Origin: JBEKHI01 sp050012355
GTDB taxonomy: Bacteria; Actinomycetota; Actinomycetes; Streptosporangiales; Streptosporangiaceae
Assembly (NCBI GenBank): GCA_050012355.1
Contig: JBEKHI010000320.1
Span: forward strand, 1 to 10,961
Direction of reading: 5' to 3'
DNA: 10,961 nucleotides
Made by a program: the position numbers and the translations under genes
Shown here: piece by piece, positions 6,870 through 10,961 of the stretch
How positions within the stretch are numbered: the first letter of the stretch is position 1
How the letters are laid out: every line of letters starts with the position of its first letter
The notes under the pieces: generated by a model
The model's database searches: none
The model's input: only the letters and a program-made list of their open reading frames with translations
What the model was told of the DNA's origin: nothing

Positions 6870-7186
6870 CGGGCGATGACCGGGCAGGGAACCTACCCCA
6901 TCCGGCAAGGCGCCTACGACCTGCGCAAGCTCCGCGCAAGAACGCTGGCCGCCAAGCCCGGCAAGTCACGCTGCTACCAGATCCCCCGGACGCGGCCCGC
7001 ACCATCACCGCCCTGCTCAGCCTCCGCGATCACGTCATCGGGCCCATCCTGGCCGGAGTCCGCAGCCCCTGCCGGGGCCGTGAGCCCGCGCACTAGACCG
7101 ACGTCGACCGTGACTACGAGACTCTCCGGATTGGCATGCAGGCCCTGTTTTGTGATCTGGCCATCCAGGCATCCCCGACCGCATAG
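6870..7186 (+). pseudogene. C-terminal remnant of the same uncharacterised family
   Basis: GTYPIRQGAYDLRKLRAR followed by LAAKPGKSRCYQIP (frame 3, to about 6985), then PPDAARTITALLSLRDHVIG and PILAGVRSPCRGREPAH (frame 2). Past an in-frame TAG (7094-7096) it continues TDVDRDYETLRIGMQALFCD to TAG at 7184-7186. This fits the C-terminal winged-helix-like pattern (YDLRRLRxKGLI...YxLTxxG) of the family whose N-terminus lies at 6331-6632. The central part of the gene, roughly 300 residues by comparison with remembered homologues, is missing; the 237 bases between the two remnants hold nothing I recognise. A frameshift and an internal stop confirm decay. Confidence 0.45.
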
Positions 7187-7379
7187 ACAACATTTTGCCG
7201 ATCGGAGACCCTCAAGCGGCTAGCCGGACTATTAGCGCTAGCCGGGCGAGACCTACCGGATCTACCATGTGGCGTGATAGATGCCCTTTCTCGTCGGAAA
7301 GCTAGCCCGTAGTCATGGGCTTGGCCAGCCTGCGCGCACGTAGCCGACACGGCACGGGCCGCTACTCATTCGGAATTAT

Positions 7380-10088
7380 GTGAGCGATTGGGGTATGCGG
7401 ATGTCCGGATCTGACGGTGAATATCATGAGCTGATGCCACGCCAGCTTGGCATCTGGCGCGCTCAGCAGCTCAGGCTTGATGATCCGGGCTATAACGTAG
7501 GCGAATACCTTGAGATCCATGGTGACTTGGATGTGGGTCTCTTCGAGGAGGCCCTGCGGCGTACCGTTAGCGAGGCCGAGGCTTTGTATCTCCGTTTCCG
7601 CGAGGATGACGGCGCGCTGCGGCAGTATGTTGATAAATCGCTTGCCTGGCCGCTTCATATCATTGATGTCACCTCTTCGACGGATCCACGGGCTGCGGCC
7701 GAGGACTGGATGTGGGCGGATATGCGCCGGGCGGCCGATCTGAGGGAGGGCCCACTCTTCACGCAGGCTGTGTTCAAGGTTTCCCGGACCCGGCTCTTCT
7801 GGTATTACCGCAGTCACCATATTGCGGTCGACGCTTTCAGCGGCCCGATGATCGCTGGCCGCCTGGCTCGAATTTATACCTCATTGCTGGAGGGCAACTT
7901 GCCCAAGGATGGGCCCCTCAAGCCATTGTCTGCGCTCATCGACGGTGAGTCTTCCTACCGGGCCTCGGCTGACTTCGTCCGGGACCGGGAGTTCTGGCTA
8001 AATACCCTAACGGAGTTCCCCGGTGTAGCTAGCACAAGCGGTCAGCAAGTGCGGCGAGGGTGGCATATGCCGCAGCGACATACGGAGAATATCGGTTCCG
8101 CCGACGCGGCAGATCTGAGAGCTGCTGCCCGACGGCTGAGTACGAGTTTCTCCGGACTGATAATCACTGCCGCGGCTATATATCTCCATCGCAGTACCGG
8201 CGCCGAGGATGTTGTCATCGGCTTGGCTGTTCCCGGCGGAGCGGGGAAAGATCAGCGTCGGATCGTAGGTATGACGGGAAATGTCCTGCCTGTCCGCCTC
8301 ACGGTAGGTCCGAAGACGTCCATTGAGAAGCTCGTACGGCAGACCTCGACGATGGTCAGGGACGTACTGAGGCACCAGCGGTACCGGTATGAGGACATTC
8401 TCCAGGACCTCGGACTGGCTGACGGCAGCGCGTTGCCCGGCCTAGTCATCAACGTAACGTCTTCCGCGCGCCCGATACGGTTCGGCGATTGCGCGACCAT
8501 CGTGCATAACCTTAGTAACGGGCCTGTAAACGACCTGGCAATCTCCGTTTATGACAGGTCCGCAGATGGCAGCATTCAGATCGTCTGTGATGTAAACCCC
8601 GATATTTACAGCCTAGCAGCATGCAGGAATATCACCCGCCAGTTCCGGAAAATCCTGAACTGGGCGGTAACTGCTTCCCCCGCCGAGTATGTTAGTCGAT
8701 CAAAAATTATGGCTGGGCGCGTACGCGCCGCCCAGGCGCCGTCGGCCACATTGCCGGCCCTGTTCGAAGCGCAGGCGGCGCGTACCCCGGATGCGCTGGC
8801 GGTCGCCGATAACGCTGTGCGGCTGACGTACGCGGAGCTGAACGCGGTAGCCAATCGGTTGGCCCGCCGCCTGATACAGCTGGGTGCGGGGCCGGAACAG
8901 GTGGTCGCGGTGGTGATGGAACGCTCTGCCGCACTGGTGGCCGCGCTGCTGGCTGTACTAAAGGCCGGGGCGGCCTACCTGCCGGTCGACCCGGGCTACC
9001 CGGCCGGGCGGATCGTGTTCATGATCGATGATGCACGCCCGACAGTCATCATTAGCTCGGCGGCCGAGGCTGTGCCGCAGCGGGTCACCGTGCCGGTGCT
9101 GGCACTCGACGACCTGGGCCTGGGGGCAGGTGAGCTGGGACTGAGGGCCACCGAGCAGGGGGTGGCATGGCGTCCGGGGGGCCTGGCGGGGGGTGATTTG
9201 GCTGATGCTGACGTGACGGATGACGACCGCGGGATGGCACTGCTGCCGGGGCATCCGGCGTATGTGATCTATACCTCGGGGTCGACTGGGCAGCCAAAGG
9301 GGGTCATCGTTACCCACCGCAGCCTGGCCAACTACCTGGCTTGGTGCCGTGAGGCCTATCCGGAGGTAGGCGGCAGCAGCCTGCTGCATGCGCCGGTGTC
9401 ATTTGATTTTAGTATCACCGGCCTGTTTGGGGGGCTGACCAGCGGTGGCAGCGTGTATGTGGCCGCGCTGGATGAAGATCTGCCGACACTGCTCGGGCAG
9501 GAACGGCTGACGTTCTTGAAAGTCACGCCCGGTCATCTGGCGGTGCTAGATGGCCTGCCGGAGCAGTGTGCTCCGGCAGGGCGGCTGCTAGTGGGCGGGG
9601 AGGCAGTCAGCGGCGTGCAGGTGCAGGAGTGGCGGCGGCGGCATCCGGGCGTGGCGGTGGTCAATCACTACGGGCCGACTGAGGCGACGGTGGGCTGCAT
9701 CGATTACCTGGTCCCCCCGGCGCAGGAAGCACCGGGGGGGATGGTCCCGATGGGGTCGCCGATCGTGAATGCCCGTGCCTATGTGCTGGATGGCTGGCTG
9801 TGCCCGGTGCCGGCGGGGGTGGCGGGGGAGCTGTATGTGGCGGGGGCGGGGCTGGCGCGGGGGTATGCGGGGCGGGCGGGGCTGACCGGGGAGCGGTTTG
9901 TGGCGTGCCCGTTCGGGGTGGCCGGGGAGCGGATGTACCGGACCGGGGATGTGGTGCGGTGGACCGCTGACCGGGGAGCGGTTTGTGGCGTGCCCGTTCG
10001 GGGTGGCCGGGGAGCGGATGTACCGGACCGGGGATGTGGTGCGGTGGACCGCAGAGGGGGAGTTGGTGTTCTGCGGCCGGGCGGATGA
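7380..10088 (+). CDS. Nonribosomal peptide synthetase, C and A domains (ORF truncated by duplication)
   Basis: First part of an NRPS. Residues about 15-445 are a condensation domain (LGIWRAQQ near the start, active-site HHIAVDA at 146-152 where HHxxxDG is usual, then NVLPVRL and RHQRYRYEDILQDLG). Residues about 456-861 are an adenylation domain with A3 YTSGSTGQPKG (631-641), A4 FDFS, A5 NHYGPTEAT (762-770), A6 GELYVAGAGLARGY and A7 YRTGD. Pocket residues by alignment to PheA are D676, F677, T680, K714, L737, G739, H763, V771, G772 and the downstream A10 Lys. This is close to aspartate codes (DLTKVGHIGK), so Asp is the best guess. GTG 7380 gives the longest frame, with a weak GGA five bases upstream; ATG 7395 or 7401 are real alternatives because the domain starts only at about residue 18. 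An 85-bp tandem duplication shifts the frame, so the ORF stops at 10088 before A8-A10 and the carrier domain. Bases 7187-7379 upstream show no clear promoter. Confidence 0.88.
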   Translation: MSDWGMRMSGSDGEYHELMPRQLGIWRAQQLRLDDPGYNVGEYLEIHGDLDVGLFEEALRRTVSEAEALYLRFREDDGALRQYVDKSLAWPLHIIDVTSSTDPRAAAEDWMWADMRRAADLREGPLFTQAVFKVSRTRLFWYYRSHHIAVDAFSGPMIAGRLARIYTSLLEGNLPKDGPLKPLSALIDGESSYRASADFVRDREFWLNTLTEFPGVASTSGQQVRRGWHMPQRHTENIGSADAADLRAAARRLSTSFSGLIITAAAIYLHRSTGAEDVVIGLAVPGGAGKDQRRIVGMTGNVLPVRLTVGPKTSIEKLVRQTSTMVRDVLRHQRYRYEDILQDLGLADGSALPGLVINVTSSARPIRFGDCATIVHNLSNGPVNDLAISVYDRSADGSIQIVCDVNPDIYSLAACRNITRQFRKILNWAVTASPAEYVSRSKIMAGRVRAAQAPSATLPALFEAQAARTPDALAVADNAVRLTYAELNAVANRLARRLIQLGAGPEQVVAVVMERSAALVAALLAVLKAGAAYLPVDPGYPAGRIVFMIDDARPTVIISSAAEAVPQRVTVPVLALDDLGLGAGELGLRATEQGVAWRPGGLAGGDLADADVTDDDRGMALLPGHPAYVIYTSGSTGQPKGVIVTHRSLANYLAWCREAYPEVGGSSLLHAPVSFDFSITGLFGGLTSGGSVYVAALDEDLPTLLGQERLTFLKVTPGHLAVLDGLPEQCAPAGRLLVGGEAVSGVQVQEWRRRHPGVAVVNHYGPTEATVGCIDYLVPPAQEAPGGMVPMGSPIVNARAYVLDGWLCPVPAGVAGELYVAGAGLARGYAGRAGLTGERFVACPFGVAGERMYRTGDVVRWTADRGAVCGVPVRGGRGADVPDRGCGAVDRRGGVGVLRPGG
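9881..10052 (+). repeat. 85-bp tandem duplication inside the A domain
   Basis: Bases 9881-9967 are identical to 9966-10052: a unit of 85 bp present twice in tandem with two shared bases (GC) at the junction. The unit encodes the stretch from LTGERFVACPF through YRTGDVVRWT. Because 85 is not a multiple of three, the reading frame moves from frame 3 to frame 1. Removing one copy restores a continuous A domain running RWTAEGELVFCGRADDQVKI. Both copies share GACCG near their borders, consistent with replication slippage. A sequencing or assembly artefact cannot be excluded. Confidence 0.92.
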
Positions 10089-10961
10089 CCAGGTGAAGAT
10101 CCGCGGGTTCCGGGTCGAACTAGGCGAGGTCGAAGCCGTGCTGGCCGCCCATCCGCAGGTGGGGCAGGCAGTCGTGGTTGCCCGTGAGGATGTCCCCGGT
10201 GACAAGCGGCTGGCCGCCTACCTGGTGCCCGCAGCGGCGGGGGACGGCGCGGCGAGTGGTGAGGCTGACGGGCTGGCCGGGGCGGTGCGGGAGTTCGCGG
10301 CCGGACGGCTCCCGGAATACATGCTGCCCGCGGCCATCACCGTGCTGGAGTCACTGCCGCTGACCGCAAACGGGAAGGTGGACCGGGCCGCGCTGCCGGT
10401 CCCGGGTTACCCGGCGGGCGGCTCGCCGGGGCGGGGCCCGGCCACGATCAGGGAGGAGATTGTGTGCGGGGCGTTCGCGGAGGTGCTGGGCCTGGACCGG
10501 GTAGGAGCGGAGGATAACTTCTTCGAGCTGGGCGGTCATTCGCTGCTGGCGATGCGGCTGGAGCAGCGGCTGCGGCAGCGGGGGATGCCGGTGCCGGTGT
10601 TCGCATTGTTCGAGGCGCCGACGCCGGCTGGTTTGGCGGTGGTGGCTGGTTTGGCGGAGGTGGTGGTGCCGCCGCGGCTGATCCCGGCGGGGGCGGGGGT
10701 GATCACGCCGGAGATGCTGCCGCTGGTGGAGCTGACCGGGGGGCAGATCGGGCAGATCATCGCGGGGGTGGATGGCGGGGCGGGGAATGTGGCGGATGTG
10801 TACCCGCTGGGCCCGTTGCAGCAGGGGATGTTCTTCCATCACCTGATGGAGGAGCCCGATGGCGGGGATGTGTACCTGCGGCCGGTGGTGCTGGGGTTTG
10901 ATTCCCGGGCCCGGCTGGAGGGGTTCCTGGGCGCGCTGCAGCAGGTGATCGACCGGCACGA
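9967..10961 (+). CDS. Nonribosomal peptide synthetase, continuation (A8-A10, carrier, second C domain), 3' end outside window
   Basis: Continuation of the NRPS in frame 1, open from the second copy of the duplicated unit to the right edge. It begins by repeating the A6-A7 residues, then gives A8 RADDQVKIRGFRVELGEVE, A10 LPLTANGKVDR with the catalytic Lys (codon 10375-10377), and a peptidyl carrier domain with DNFFELGGHSL (phosphopantetheine Ser codon 10540-10542). A linker with ITPEMLPLVELT follows, then the start of another condensation or epimerisation-type domain, YPLGPLQQGMFFHHLM...RARLEGFLGALQQVIDRHD. This portion has no start codon of its own in a sensible context; it is the displaced second half of the gene starting at 7380. 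Domain order C-A-T-C indicates one elongation module followed by at least one more. If the duplication is real the protein is broken; if it is an artefact the two parts form a single ORF. Confidence 0.85.
   Translation, partial: MTGERFVACPFGVAGERMYRTGDVVRWTAEGELVFCGRADDQVKIRGFRVELGEVEAVLAAHPQVGQAVVVAREDVPGDKRLAAYLVPAAAGDGAASGEADGLAGAVREFAAGRLPEYMLPAAITVLESLPLTANGKVDRAALPVPGYPAGGSPGRGPATIREEIVCGAFAEVLGLDRVGAEDNFFELGGHSLLAMRLEQRLRQRGMPVPVFALFEAPTPAGLAVVAGLAEVVVPPRLIPAGAGVITPEMLPLVELTGGQIGQIIAGVDGGAGNVADVYPLGPLQQGMFFHHLMEEPDGGDVYLRPVVLGFDSRARLEGFLGALQQVIDRH

Noticed and set aside
7217..7245. GCTAGCCGG repeated twice 18 bp apart, the first inside the palindrome CGGCTAGCCG, as an operator upstream of the NRPS
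   Set aside because: It is more than 130 bp from the start, has no visible promoter, and may be part of decayed coding sequence (a frame reading RLAGLLALAGR). Two 9-mers are weak evidence.
9780..10080. CRISPR-like repetitive G-rich sequence
   Set aside because: There are only two identical 85-bp units directly abutting without spacers, inside conserved A-domain coding sequence.
9588..10959. Minus-strand open frames opposite the NRPS A and T domains
   Set aside because: They are His/Pro/Arg-rich, the typical antisense reading of high-GC NRPS genes, with no motif.

Overview
This looks like chromosomal sequence from a high-GC actinomycete (Actinomycetota; order not resolved). The evidence is the strong G/C bias at third codon positions, GTG/TTG starts, actinobacterial-type transposases, and an NRPS with typical actinomycete domain sequences. 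It reads as an accessory region in decay. Almost every gene is truncated, frameshifted, interrupted or fused to an unrelated piece.

Layout: (1) 2-1042, the C-terminal three quarters of an IS4-like transposase cut by the left edge. (2) 1043-2875, a nested graveyard: a short middle piece of a DDE transposase (1537-1620), a frameshifted tyrosine recombinase lacking its C-terminus (1652-2460), then the C-terminal part of what seems to be the same transposase (2461-2875). (3) 3036-4490, an ISKra4-family element of 1455 bp with recognisable inverted ends and a 7-bp target duplication, GTATGAA. Its transposase is broken by a frameshift and an internal deletion. (4) 4493 to about 6330, a markedly lower-GC island with heptose-nucleotide genes: a fused HddC-type nucleotidyltransferase/GmhB-type HAD phosphatase, followed by a gmhA (sedoheptulose-7-phosphate isomerase) relic with several frameshifts. 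The ISKra4 element landed exactly on the start codon of the fusion gene, and the HAD half has lost its nucleophile. (5) About 6331-7186, N- and C-terminal remnants of a protein family I remember as common but uncharacterised in actinomycetes, with the middle missing. (6) 7380 to the right edge, a nonribosomal peptide synthetase (C-A-T-C...) whose adenylation domain has an Asp-like specificity code. Its reading frame is broken by an 85-bp tandem duplication inside the A6-A7 core.

How the genes relate: the heptose genes would once have made GDP-D-glycero-alpha-D-manno-heptose (GmhA, then a kinase not in the window, then GmhB, then HddC), a precursor for surface glycans or glycosylated natural products. 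The NRPS lies about 1 kb downstream on the same strand, but debris separates the two, so one shared cluster is only a possibility. I found no convincing new biological system. The best observations are the ISKra4 insertion with intact target duplication on a start codon, the serial inactivation of the heptose pathway, and the tandem duplication that splits the NRPS. No RNA genes or CRISPR array were seen.
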